Assembly: GCF_000768685.1 (NCBI RefSeq)
Contig: NZ_AVPK01000005.1
Coordinates: 186,001-250,000 of the forward strand
DNA: 64,000 nucleotides
Direction: 5' to 3'
From: Knoellia subterranea KCTC 19937
Lineage (GTDB): Bacteria > Actinomycetota > Actinomycetes > Actinomycetales > Dermatophilaceae
The notes beneath the pieces are model-generated. The model ran no database searches. It saw nothing but the letters and a program-made list of their open reading frames with translations, and was not told where the DNA came from. This document shows positions 1 through 9,800 of the stretch, one piece after another; position 1 is the first letter of the stretch, and each line of letters starts with the position of its first letter. The position numbers and the translations under genes were made by a program.

Positions 1-484
1 TGCTCGACAGGACCGCCACCCACTGACCTCGGACCGGTGCGGGGTCGGTGGCGGCGTCCCGCTCGACCCAGGCCTCAAGGGCTGCAATCGCCTCCTCGTC
101 CGTGCTCGGCGTCGGATCGGGTGTCGGTTCCGAACTGGGCTCCTGTGTGGGTGACACCGCTGGCCCGTCTCCACCGTTGGGATGCGCCGTCCGGAGGGGC
201 GGGTCCGGCACCTCGTCGCTGTCCCGGCCTGAGGTCGCCCACCACCCAACCAAGACAAGCAGCAGGAAGCAGGCCAGCGCCGTGAGGGCCCTTCGCGCGA
301 AGCGGGAAGACGGCGAGGGATCGACCGCGTGGTCTGCGGCCGGACCGGATGGGTTCGCCCGGGCCGTCACACCGACTCCCTGTTCCTTGATGATGACGTG
401 GTCCGGTTCGCCATGCTGGCCACCCGTGACCCAGGCCTGGCACGTGTAGCACCTGCGCATCGACTCGAGCTTCGACCCCTCCAT
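1..484 (-). CDS. Membrane-anchored protein with N-terminal CxxC, 3' end outside window
   Basis: An open minus-strand frame starts at ATG 484-482 and runs off the left edge without a stop. The N-terminus (MEGSKLESMRRCYTCQAWV) has a CxxC pair that could bind metal. A hydrophobic stretch (ALTALACFLLLVLVGWW, about residues 68-84) looks like one transmembrane helix. It is followed by a Pro/Ser/Thr/Asp-rich linker and the beginning of a soluble domain. The layout suggests a cytoplasmic N-terminus and an exported C-terminal domain. A second in-frame ATG at 460-458 is possible; a GGAGGGG stretch lies upstream of it but at long spacing. I do not recognise the family. The steady coding composition makes the frame itself convincing. 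Confidence 0.65.
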   Translation of the reverse strand, partial: MEGSKLESMRRCYTCQAWVTGGQHGEPDHVIIKEQGVGVTARANPSGPAADHAVDPSPSSRFARRALTALACFLLLVLVGWWATSGRDSDEVPDPPLRTAHPNGGDGPAVSPTQEPSSEPTPDPTPSTDEEAIAALEAWVERDAATDPAPVRGQWVAVLSS

Positions 485-558
485 TCACCCACGGTATGAA
501 CGCGGGACGCCGCCGTCGTGTCCCTTCTTTGGGGACAAGGAGTGCCAGACTCGGACGA

Positions 559-1539
559 ATGGGGAGCGCAACGACGGGCACGGGTGACTTCGAGCTGACC
601 ATCGACGAACTCCGGGCGGTGGCGCGCTACGCCGCGGCCTGTGCCGAGCCGGTGCTCGTGCTCTTCGAGCGCACCCTCCCGGACGATCCGCGTCCACGTG
701 CCGCGCTGGATGCCGCGCTGGCCTTCGCCGACGGAGCGCCGCGGTCGAACCTCCAACGCACCACGGCCACGGCCGCGCACCGTGCCGGCAAGGAAGTCAC
801 CGCAGGCACCACCGACCCCGTTCGTGAAGCCGCGGGGCACGCAGCCATCGCTGCCGGGGATGCTGCGGGTGCGGCATACCTGCATCCGTTGGCGAAGGCG
901 ACCCAACTGCGACACGTGCTCGGATCGGCGGCGCACGCCGCCCACGCCGCCGAAGTGGCGCGAGGGAACGACCCGGTGGTGGCGGAGTACGTCCTCGATG
1001 CCGCCGCGAAGCGGATGCCGTCGGAGGTGCGCGAGGTGCTGGGTCGCTACCCGCGGGTGGCGCCGGGACGCACTCGCGTCAACGTCCTCATGGCGCGGCT
1101 CGACAGTCTCCTGCGGGACCCGGCGCCGGAGGCGCGTGAGGTCGACGACGAGGGCCCGTTCTTCCACGGGACGCGCGCCGACCTGGGTCCCGGTGACCGG
1201 CTCACGCCGGGCTGGGGCACGAATTACGGGTCGGGCAAGCGCTCGAACCACATCTATCTCACGGCCTCCCGCGACGGCGCTCCGCTGGCCGCGGCCCTCG
1301 CTCTGGGTGACGGGCCGCCGCGGGTCTATGAGGTCGAGCCGACCGGTCCGATCCATGACGACCCGAACGTCACCGACAAGCGGTTCCCCGGTAACCCGAC
1401 GCGGTCCTATCGCACGACCGAGGCACTCCGCATCGTGCGTGAGGTGCACGACGTGACCTTCCCGCCGGACGAGACGGTGGCGCACATGCGGGCCCGAGCG
1501 GCGGACCTCGCCGAGCTCGGCATCGAGGCCATGGACTGA
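559..1539 (+). CDS. arr: Imm-5-like domain fused to rifampin ADP-ribosyltransferase (Arr)
   Basis: This 326-residue protein has two parts. Residues about 10-195 are Ala-rich helices (FELTIDELRAVARYAA, YLHPLAKATQ) resembling the 'putative immunity protein' Imm-5-like family. Residues about 198-310 match Arr, which inactivates rifamycins by transferring ADP-ribose from NAD to the drug. The Arr part shows FFHGT, HIYLTAS, DGPPRVYEVEPTGP and DDPNVTDKRFPGNPT. The His, Tyr and Asp positions important in Arr enzymes are seen near residues 203, 233 and 267-268. Arr proteins are normally about 140 residues, so the N-terminal fusion is the odd part. ATG 559 is chosen because the Imm-5-like similarity begins right after it; an in-frame ATG at 496 would add 21 Arg-rich residues. 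The gene stands alone. Confidence 0.8.
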   Translation: MGSATTGTGDFELTIDELRAVARYAAACAEPVLVLFERTLPDDPRPRAALDAALAFADGAPRSNLQRTTATAAHRAGKEVTAGTTDPVREAAGHAAIAAGDAAGAAYLHPLAKATQLRHVLGSAAHAAHAAEVARGNDPVVAEYVLDAAAKRMPSEVREVLGRYPRVAPGRTRVNVLMARLDSLLRDPAPEAREVDDEGPFFHGTRADLGPGDRLTPGWGTNYGSGKRSNHIYLTASRDGAPLAAALALGDGPPRVYEVEPTGPIHDDPNVTDKRFPGNPTRSYRTTEALRIVREVHDVTFPPDETVAHMRARAADLAELGIEAMD

Positions 1540-1604
1540 CCACGCCCGAACTCGACCACGTCGAACCCTGGGCCAGCGACGCGCGCGGCGTGGACCCCGT
1601 AGAG

Positions 1605-1621
1605 TTAGGTTTGCCTAACAA
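1605..1621 (+). promoter_or_regulatory. Iron box (IdeR/DtxR-type operator)
   Basis: TTAGGTTTGCCTAACAA contains the TTAGGTT...CCTAAC half-sites of the actinobacterial iron box. It lies 14 bases before the start of the siderophore-interacting protein gene, so repression by an iron-loaded IdeR/DtxR protein is likely. The match is seen in the sequence; binding is inferred. Confidence 0.75.
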
Positions 1622-1634
1622 GAGGAGGAAGTCC

Positions 1635-2483
1635 GTGTCCCGTCGTCCAGACGAAGCGTTCTACGGCGCCGTCGTATCCCGTGAGCAGCTCTCGCCCACG
1701 CTCGTTCGCCTCGTCCTCGGTGGACCTGGCCTGCGGGGGTGGGGTGAGGGCTTCGGTGCCCACACCGACGCCTACTTCGTGCTGTGGTTCCCGCCTCAGG
1801 GCGCGCCGTATGCCGCGCCCTTCTCGGTCGAGCAGGTCAAGGAGGAGCACCCGCAGGAGCTGTGGCCTTCGCATCGTCACTACACGGCACGTGCGTGGGA
1901 CCAGACCGCGGGCGAGCTCACGGTCGACTTCGTCGTCCACGGCGACTCCGGCATCGCTGGTCCGTGGGCCCAGGGGGCGGCCGTCGGCGACACCGTGGTC
2001 CTCACCCAGGCCCACGGCGGCTACCGCCCTGACCACGAGGCCGACTGGCACCTCATGGTCGGCGACGAGTCCGCGTTCCCTGCCATCGCCGCGTCGGTCG
2101 AGGCCCTCCCGGAGGGCAGCAGCGTCGTGGCACTCCTGCTCTGCGATGGCCCCGAGCACGAGATCGAGCTCGCGTCCTCCGGCTCGCTCGAGGTGCGTTG
2201 GCTGCACCGCTCCGGCGATCGGGGTGACGCCAACCTGCTCGTTGACGCCGTCCGGGCGCTCGACTTCCCGGCGGGTCGCGGCCAGGGCTTCGTGCACGGT
2301 GAAGCCGGCGAAGTGCGCGAGGTGCGTCGGCACCTGCTCGGCGAGAGGCAATTCCCTCGTGAGGATCTGTCGATCTCGGGCTACTGGCGTCGGAGCATGA
2401 CCGACGAGGCGTGGCGCACGATCAAGCGTGAGTGGAACGCTGCCGTCGAGAGCGATGTGCCCCTGGTGACCGACGCCGGGTGA
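1635..2483 (+). CDS. Siderophore-interacting protein (FAD-dependent ferric-siderophore reductase)
   Basis: This 282-residue protein belongs to the SIP/ViuB family, cytosolic flavoproteins that use NAD(P)H to reduce iron in imported ferric siderophores. The N-terminal half forms the FAD-binding barrel (PTLVRLVLGGPGL, HRHYTARAWD, VDFVVHGDSGIAGPWA). The C-terminal half is the NAD(P)H-binding SIP domain (WHLMVGDESAFPAIAA, GEAGEVREVRRHLL, ISGYWR). Length is normal for the family. GTG 1635 is preceded at good spacing by AGAGGAGGAA and directly follows the iron box, which decides this start. It is transcribed alone, and iron-starvation induction is the likely regulation. Confidence 0.9.
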   Translation: MSRRPDEAFYGAVVSREQLSPTLVRLVLGGPGLRGWGEGFGAHTDAYFVLWFPPQGAPYAAPFSVEQVKEEHPQELWPSHRHYTARAWDQTAGELTVDFVVHGDSGIAGPWAQGAAVGDTVVLTQAHGGYRPDHEADWHLMVGDESAFPAIAASVEALPEGSSVVALLLCDGPEHEIELASSGSLEVRWLHRSGDRGDANLLVDAVRALDFPAGRGQGFVHGEAGEVREVRRHLLGERQFPREDLSISGYWRRSMTDEAWRTIKREWNAAVESDVPLVTDAG

Positions 2484-2517
2484 CCCACGCCGGAGCGATT
2501 TCCCGGCCGAGGCAGGA

Positions 2518-5500
2518 TCAGAGCGGGAAGCTGTCGGCGTAGACGAGCCGCTGCCGAACCGCTGCCGAGAAGAACAACATTTCCGTTTCTCGCACCGCGT
2601 CGAACGGGTCCTCGGTGTCGCCGACGTCCGTGGGGTGGATCTCGTACTCCTTGATGAGCAACCGATACGAGAAGCCCTCACGACGCTCCGGTTCACTCAC
2701 CATCGCGCTCCACGCCACGTCGCCCAGGCCGGCCTCGCCCACCGTCGCAGCGAGCTCCACGGGGTCGGACGAACGCACCCAGTCCAGGTCCGGATCGTCC
2801 CCGTCGGCGAGTCGCTCGATCTCGCAGGTCACCAAGCGACTGGCCCGGATCGACTGCGGCGTCACGCTCGTCCCACCCAGGGTTCCGACACCAACGGGTC
2901 CGGAGAGTCCCACTCTCAACCCGCGCGCCATCGGCCGCAACGTTGCCACGCGGCGCGGCAGGATCTGCGCGAAGTCAGCCATGACGACCTTCGAGATGTG
3001 GTGTCCCGCAATGGAATTCGCCTGATAACGGCACAACGCCAATCGCACGAACGGCTGATAGGCCACCCCACCGTCGACCTCGATGTCGCAGTACCAGAGG
3101 CGACGAGAGGCATCGAAGTGCGGCGTGTGTGCCACGACCGTCACCGGCGCCGCGGACGTCTCCTCGAGGGACACGCCCCCACGGACGCCTGTCCGCAGCG
3201 GGAACGACGCGACATAGGGCCCGTTCGACGCCGACCTCGACGCGAAGGCCGGGTCGGCACCGATCTTCGTGATGAGCGTGTCGGGATCCCTCTGCGGCGC
3301 CGGTGGCCACTTCAGCACAGGGTCGAGCACGACGTCCCCGATGCGCCCCATGGCGTCACTCATCGCCACGCGCAGCTCGGCTTCGCCGGCATCGCCCGCA
3401 ACCTGCGTCTCGGTGAGTCCGCCGGCCCGCAGGACCCGCTCGAGCGGGGTGCCACGGCGGCCCGTCTTCACGGCGCCGGCCTCGATGACCCGGGTCGCGA
3501 ACTCCTCTGCCCGCAGGCGATCCACTGCCTCGACCGTCATCCCGAGCTTCACGTCGATCGGCCACGTGAGCCAGGGCTGGTCCGTGAGCACGACGCCGAG
3601 CCGCTCGTCGTCGCCCGAGGAGTACCAGGGCCGACGCAGATAGACCCGCAGCCCGCAGTGCCGGGTCCGCTTGCGCCCGAGTCCCCCTCGCACCCCTCCA
3701 CCGGCGAGGAGGTCGGCCTCCCAACGGAAGGTGGGGATGACGTAGGCAACGTCCGGAGGATCCGGTCGCCTCGAGCTCGGAACCGACAGGGTCGCGTCGG
3801 GTCCGGTTCGCTTGATCAACGACGTCCGTATGCCGTCCACGTCCTCGAACCCGTCCGTCACCTCGGGCGGGAAGTACTCGCGGAAACGGGTGGTCGCCGT
3901 CGCGGAGTAGGTCACCGTCCGGTGCTTGGTGTCCCCGAACTCGTGCCGTAGCCGGTGCGTCGGCCCCACTGCCCCCGGGTCGCGCGCCACTCCCACAGCG
4001 GCTGCGTCGTCGCGGCCCACCCGGCAGGCGTCCTCGGTCGCCTCGAGGAGGAAGTCGCCGGCATGGCCCAATCGCTCGGTCAGCGCCGGTCGACCGTCGA
4101 CACCGTCGTCCGGCGCGTCGGCCAACACGTCGTCGACCTGCTGGGTCCAGCGGGCCTCGATGTCGAGGCGACCGGTGCTCTTGGCGTGCACGGCGATCGT
4201 CCCGCCGAGCGCACAGAACGTCTCGCCCGAGCCCCGGTTCATGCCGGCCGACGTCACGCCGATGACCGGGTCCGCGAGCGGCTTCTCCACCGCATGCACG
4301 ATCGTCAGCTCGACCCACGGCGTGAGCAGCCAGTTGCGGCTCTCCAGCGCCTCGTGCCGACGCGCCCACCAGTCGTCGTCATCGGTGGCCCTGCGGAGCA
4401 GGTCGTACATCCCCATGAGCTCGAGGTCGGCCTCGTCGACGGCCGAGCTCACCCGGATGGTCTTCATCTCGGCCTGCGCGATGGGCACGGTGAGGGTCCC
4501 GTCCGCCGCCGACCACACGGGGAGCTCCCACGCCGCCGCGGGAGTCACGGGTGCAGGTCCCGGCCCCTCGACGAGGACGATCCGGAACGGCTGTCGGTCC
4601 CACCACTGCGCGCCGCCAGCACCGCCACCACCGGCTTCGCCCGTCGCAGGCCAGTCCTGCCGCCGGTACTCGGGCTCCAACCAGAACCGGTTGAACCGCA
4701 CCCCACGGCTCAGCACGTCCGGCAGGTAGGGCGTCTCCAGCGTCGCCCCCGCCACCTCCTCCGGCAGCGCCCCTGCCTCGCGCGCGGCCACGTCGTACGC
4801 CGCCTGGATCTTCGCCGGGTCCCCACTCCCGATCGCCTCGTCGAACACCCCGTGCAGTTCCGCCAACTGCTGGGACGTCTTCGGCGGCACGACCCACCGT
4901 TCGTCCGTCGCGGCATACCCGAGCTTCGTCACCGTCACTGGTGCGAGCCCCTGGACGCGGGCCAGCGCGAGGTAGTCGTCCACCGTCATCCCCGCCGTCG
5001 ACCTGATGACCATCCGTAGCTGCGACTCGCCCTCACCGAAGGCCCGTCGCGGCACGAGCATCGGTGCGGGAACCGGCTCCCAGCGCAGGAACCGCGTGGA
5101 CGGACTCGCGTGCTCGTCGTCGAGGACCTCGGAGTCGAGGCTGTTCGCCGCGAGATCGACGGTCCGGGCCCGCAGCCGATAGTCGTGCCCGAAGCGCAGC
5201 GTCGGCAGGCTCCCCGGGGCAGCCCTGAAGGTCGTCTCCAGCGGCAGGCCCTGGTCAAGAGCCCTGTGCCCCAAGCGTTCTCGCGGTGTCTGCCCACCGT
5301 CGAGCTCCTCGTCCTCCGTGACGCCGCCACCGGGTCGAGGTGTCACCATGCTCCAGCCGGACCAGGACGCGATGGCCTCGTGCAGATAGAGGTCCTCGTC
5401 GCCCGGCACCGACGTCGTCGACGACCCCTTGACGAAGCCCTCGTCCTCCGCCGGCACCTTGAGGATCGTCCGTCCACCCGTTTCGGGTCGATAGGCAAAG

Positions 5501-6825
5501 GTCCCGACCCTCGCCACCAGCGACCGGAACTGTCCGGACCCGTCCTTCTCGGCTTCCCAGCGATACCCGCGGATCACGTCGTCCGCCCACAGATCTGCCC
5601 GTATGCCGGCCAGCTCACCCTGCGCGTGGGACCGGGTGTGGTCGAACTGTCCGACGACGGTCTCGGCGGTGTTGCGTCGAGTCACGGTCAGCCCGGCGCC
5701 GCGCAGCGCCGGCAGGGAGGCGGTCGTCGGGGCCATCGTCTCCTTCTGCGCCTTGTCCACCACGATCTGGCGGGCCACCGTGGAGGCGGTGTTCGTCGCC
5801 TTGAGGGCGGAGCCGTCGATGTCGATCTGGTGCACCCGGTACCAGTCCTCGCTCTCGAGCAGCAGCTGGCCGTCGCGGACGTCGTGTCGGCCGTCGTCAC
5901 GCGTGGCCGGCACGAACCACCGCTGGTCGCGCCACTCGTAGTTCATCCAAGGAGTCGCCGTGTCGTCGTTCATCCACGGCTCGGGGTCACCCTCCACGAC
6001 GACGCGGTAGCGGCGCCGACCCTCGAAGGCGGGGTCTGACGGCATACGTACGTCGATGGCCAGACCGAGCATCCGCAGGAGGTGCCCATAGTCGCCGAAG
6101 GCGGCCACGTAGTTGTGGAAGTCCAGTCCGGGTAGGTCGGGCGGCGGAGGGACGAGTTCTGGATCGATCTCCGAGGCGGGCGCGTCCCGCAACCGGTCGT
6201 CCGTGAGGCGCCGGTCGTAGAAGCGGTTCGCGAGGATGAACGCGTTGGCCCGGCTCGCGCGCGCCACACCGGAGGGCACGACCCGTCCGCGACGTCCCTG
6301 TGGTCCGCGATCGTCCTGCCCGAACCACGAGTCGAGCCGGCGCTCCTCCTCGTCGGGGAAGTCACCAATGCGCCCGAGGTCGTCCGCGAGGCTCGCGAGC
6401 AGAGGGTCGTGGATCGACGGGTGTTCGGTCGCGTGCTGCGCCGCCACCTGGCCATAGAGGGACAGGATCTCGTCGGCGATCCGGTCGGCCGGGAAGGAGT
6501 GGACCCGGCGGTCCGAGAGGTCACGCACCTCCGTCTCGTCGACGAAGACGTCACCGCCGAAAAGTCGGTCCCACGTCGCGGCGTCAGGGCTGCCGCCGCG
6601 CTCGTCGCGGGTGAGTTCGCACGTGCCGATGCCGTCGATCTCGGCGAGGAACTTCAGCCGGTCCAGGGCCGCGGCCCAGTGGCGGAAGGTCGGGAAGGAG
6701 TCGAGAGGCTCGCGCGTGCCGCCGGTGTGCAGGCGCGGAGTGACGAAGATCGTCGACTGGAGGTCTCCGGTCTCACGGTCGACACCGTTGGGCAGGAGGG
6801 TCCAGATGAGGGATTCCGTGGTCAT
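2518..6825 (-). CDS. Giant protein of unknown function, second gene of a pair
   Basis: This 1435-residue protein starts at ATG 6825 and follows the equally large upstream gene after only 12 bases, so the two are almost certainly co-transcribed. I see no signal peptide, transmembrane segment or classical catalytic motif. The protein is rich in Trp, Arg, Asp and Pro and appears to be mainly globular beta/alpha material. Short Gly-rich loops are present (GEAGGGGAGGAQWW near residue 730). The N-terminus (MTTESLIWTLLPNGVD) starts cleanly. The C-terminal part mentions no repeats. Its size and coupling suggest that both proteins form one large assembly or are displayed together. I cannot assign a function and did not force one. 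Confidence 0.85.
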   Translation of the reverse strand: MTTESLIWTLLPNGVDRETGDLQSTIFVTPRLHTGGTREPLDSFPTFRHWAAALDRLKFLAEIDGIGTCELTRDERGGSPDAATWDRLFGGDVFVDETEVRDLSDRRVHSFPADRIADEILSLYGQVAAQHATEHPSIHDPLLASLADDLGRIGDFPDEEERRLDSWFGQDDRGPQGRRGRVVPSGVARASRANAFILANRFYDRRLTDDRLRDAPASEIDPELVPPPPDLPGLDFHNYVAAFGDYGHLLRMLGLAIDVRMPSDPAFEGRRRYRVVVEGDPEPWMNDDTATPWMNYEWRDQRWFVPATRDDGRHDVRDGQLLLESEDWYRVHQIDIDGSALKATNTASTVARQIVVDKAQKETMAPTTASLPALRGAGLTVTRRNTAETVVGQFDHTRSHAQGELAGIRADLWADDVIRGYRWEAEKDGSGQFRSLVARVGTFAYRPETGGRTILKVPAEDEGFVKGSSTTSVPGDEDLYLHEAIASWSGWSMVTPRPGGGVTEDEELDGGQTPRERLGHRALDQGLPLETTFRAAPGSLPTLRFGHDYRLRARTVDLAANSLDSEVLDDEHASPSTRFLRWEPVPAPMLVPRRAFGEGESQLRMVIRSTAGMTVDDYLALARVQGLAPVTVTKLGYAATDERWVVPPKTSQQLAELHGVFDEAIGSGDPAKIQAAYDVAAREAGALPEEVAGATLETPYLPDVLSRGVRFNRFWLEPEYRRQDWPATGEAGGGGAGGAQWWDRQPFRIVLVEGPGPAPVTPAAAWELPVWSAADGTLTVPIAQAEMKTIRVSSAVDEADLELMGMYDLLRRATDDDDWWARRHEALESRNWLLTPWVELTIVHAVEKPLADPVIGVTSAGMNRGSGETFCALGGTIAVHAKSTGRLDIEARWTQQVDDVLADAPDDGVDGRPALTERLGHAGDFLLEATEDACRVGRDDAAAVGVARDPGAVGPTHRLRHEFGDTKHRTVTYSATATTRFREYFPPEVTDGFEDVDGIRTSLIKRTGPDATLSVPSSRRPDPPDVAYVIPTFRWEADLLAGGGVRGGLGRKRTRHCGLRVYLRRPWYSSGDDERLGVVLTDQPWLTWPIDVKLGMTVEAVDRLRAEEFATRVIEAGAVKTGRRGTPLERVLRAGGLTETQVAGDAGEAELRVAMSDAMGRIGDVVLDPVLKWPPAPQRDPDTLITKIGADPAFASRSASNGPYVASFPLRTGVRGGVSLEETSAAPVTVVAHTPHFDASRRLWYCDIEVDGGVAYQPFVRLALCRYQANSIAGHHISKVVMADFAQILPRRVATLRPMARGLRVGLSGPVGVGTLGGTSVTPQSIRASRLVTCEIERLADGDDPDLDWVRSSDPVELAATVGEAGLGDVAWSAMVSEPERREGFSYRLLIKEYEIHPTDVGDTEDPFDAVRETEMLFFSAAVRQRLVYADSFPL

Positions 6826-6837
6826 CGCCCCGTCCTC

Positions 6838-9800
6838 TCAGGCCGTCGCGAACGCGTTGCAGTACTCGTCCCACGGGCGCACCCCGTGGACCTGTGTCCC
6901 CATGACCTGCTCGAAGGTGGGGTCGGCGTTGGAGCCCTTGAACTTCTTCTCGCAGGAGATCTGGACCGATGTGGAGAGGAAGCAGACCTCGACCTCGATC
7001 GTGAGGCTCGCGCGTCCCACGGCCTTTCCCGACGAGGGCTCGTAGGACAGCTCGAGGTAGAGCTCGAGCGAGGCGGAAATGAGGCCGAGGACGTCGACCT
7101 CCCCACGGAGGCGGAAGTAGCCCGCGAGCTTGCCGTCGTCCTTGCCGTCGGGGTTCGTCTCGAGCCGGAAGTAGATCCCGGCCATGCACTCGATGCTGCC
7201 GCTCGCGACGCCGAAGTCGAGCGCGACCGCCGCGCCGAACTCGAAGGCGGCCTCGAGCATCCGGCAGCGATCGGGCGTCACCGAGATGGCGAAGAACCCG
7301 CCACCCCCGAAGACCCACACGGTGAGCCGGAACGGGTTCTCCCGGGTGCAGAAGTTGAACCGGAAGTCGAGGGAGTCGCCGATGAACGGGACGTGCGCCT
7401 CGGCACCGATCGACAGGTTGGCCAGGCTGAAGACGCCGATCGAGATGTCGGGCAGGGCGAGGTCGAAGCCCGCCCGGATGCCCTGCGTGGAGACGTCGAG
7501 GTAGGGCGGGTCGGAGAACCCGTCGAAGGGGACCAGGTCCTGGAGGGCGTTGACGAAGCTCAGCGGCCCACCGAACACCATGCCGGGTTTCGCGAGGACG
7601 AGGTTGACGTCCGGCTTCTTCCCCGGCAGCAGCGTGAATTCGAGTGTCTCGACCTTGAGTTCGATGAAGGGGTTCTTGCCGAGCAGGCGCAGTGAGAAGG
7701 GCGTCATCGAGCAGACGATCGTTGCGCTCGGGTCGCCGCCGGCCGTGATCGGCGCACGGACATCGACGGACAGGTCGAGCCGACCTTGCGCGCCGGCAGG
7801 TTGGAAGAGCGGGAAGTCCTTCGGCCAGGGGTCGAGCGGGGTGGACCAGTTCATCCGGGCGTGCACCGTCTCGGGCAGGCCGGACCCGCCGAGGAACTGC
7901 TCGGCAAGGTCGAGGATCTCGGTGATCCGGCCCGCGTCCGCGAGGACCTCGGAGAGGCGGCGGACGACTTCGGCTGCGTCCTTGAGAAGGGCGGTGGGGA
8001 CGGCCGCTGCGGTGGCCGCTTCTCCCTTGAGTCCCACCGTGCCGGCGGCGTCGACGACCTCGCTGATCGCCGCGCTGAGCGCGGTGAGGTCCGCGGCCAG
8101 CGCCGTGAGGGCGGCCTGTGCCGAGGCGAGGTCGCTGATGTCGGCGAATGCCGTGAGGGTTGCCTTCGCCCGCGTCTCGAGGGACGTGAGTCGGGTGCGC
8201 AGGGTGGCGACAGCAGCCTTGAGCTGGGCCACGGCCGCCTTCGCTGCTGCATCGGCAGCCGAACTCGCGGCGCTCACCCCGGCCGCCAGTCGCTGGTCGA
8301 CCTGCTGCGCCAACGTCAGGATCCGCTGCACATCGCCGAGCAGGGCCGTGACCTCGTTGATCGAGTCCGCGATGAAGGACGGCATGTTGTCAGGGCTGAT
8401 CTGGCCGACGAGGTCGGAGATCTTCACGGCGCCGAAGAGCTTGGCCGCGTCGAGCCCGGCGAAGAAGTCGGCGCCCTGCATGACGCCGTCCATCGCCTTG
8501 ATGATGTCTCCGCCGATGGGGCCCTTGCTCCCGGAGAGTCCCGTGACGTCGAGGTTGGGCGTGACGAATCCGCCGGACCGGTCGCCCTTGCCGGTGAAGG
8601 TGAGCTTGGCCGCGGCCGCCGCCGACGTCGCCTCGAGGAAGACGTGCGTGACGTTGCCCGTCCACTCCTTCTCGAGGTAGCGCTGCGGGAGCTGCATGGG
8701 CGCCGGGGTCGCCGCGCCGGCGAGGGCGTTCATGGCGGGAACGACGACGTCGGCCTGACCGAGCACGGGCACGAACCGCGGGTCGTCCTGCGTGCGCCCG
8801 TCCAGCTGGATCGCCGCATCGAACTCGAGCCCGTCCGTCGCCAGGGTCGTGTCGAGGGCCAAACCATCCGGCGCCTTCGATGCCGCGAACGCAACTCGCT
8901 GCCCGCCGAGCGGGTGCCGACGCTCGCCCAGCGACAGACCGGCATAGAAGTCACGGACGTTCTTCAGCGACGCCGCGGACACGTTGAGTCCACGTTCGAC
9001 GAAAAGCAGCGGGCCGGCATACTCGACGATGTTGTCCTCCCGGTCCGTCGCCAGGACGTGGAACGCGAACGGCACGTCGTCGATGGTGGGGATGAAGCAG
9101 AAGTTCGCGTTCGTGAGCGGGGCCGTCGGGTCCTTGGGCGGGTCGAGGTCCGGGGTGCTCCGGGTGAGCACGGACAGGGACGCCAGCGGCATCGCGAGGT
9201 CCAGCCGGGTGGGGCCGGAACCGGGGCGGTTGGGGTTCTGCCACGTCGCGCCCGTTGCGGGGAACCTGAGCGTCTGGTCGCGCACGACGATGAAGAAGCG
9301 CTGGCGCAGATAGGCGATCTTCCCCGTCATGCCCGAACCCGGTGGCGCAGAGTCGAATTGGCGCTCCGTCAGTTTGACGAGCGAGGCACGGTGGCCGAAC
9401 GGGAAGAGGAATCCGGCATAGACGACCTTGACCTCGTGGTCGCGACCCATCGTGGCGCGGTGCTTCCACTCGGTGATGCTGAACGACTTGGCGGGGCGTG
9501 TGGCCGTGGCAGGGAGGTCATTGGGGAGTTCAGGGACGTCGAGGTCGGAGCGCAACCACCCGCCCAGGGCGGTGAGCATGAGCCGGTCGACCTTCGCCGG
9601 TGGTGGGGTCCACCTGGCGCGGCCTCGTCGGAGGGTGAAGTTCGACGTCTCGTCGACGAGCATCCGACGGTCGCGGGTCGTGAGCGACTTCGTCCAGTTG
9701 GGGACGTCGGTGCTTCCGGTCGCGCTCGCCTCTGCGGGCGCGAGCGGTCCGCCCTCCATGTCGCGGGCCCAGATCGCGCGGACGGTGCGGGTGCTGGCGT

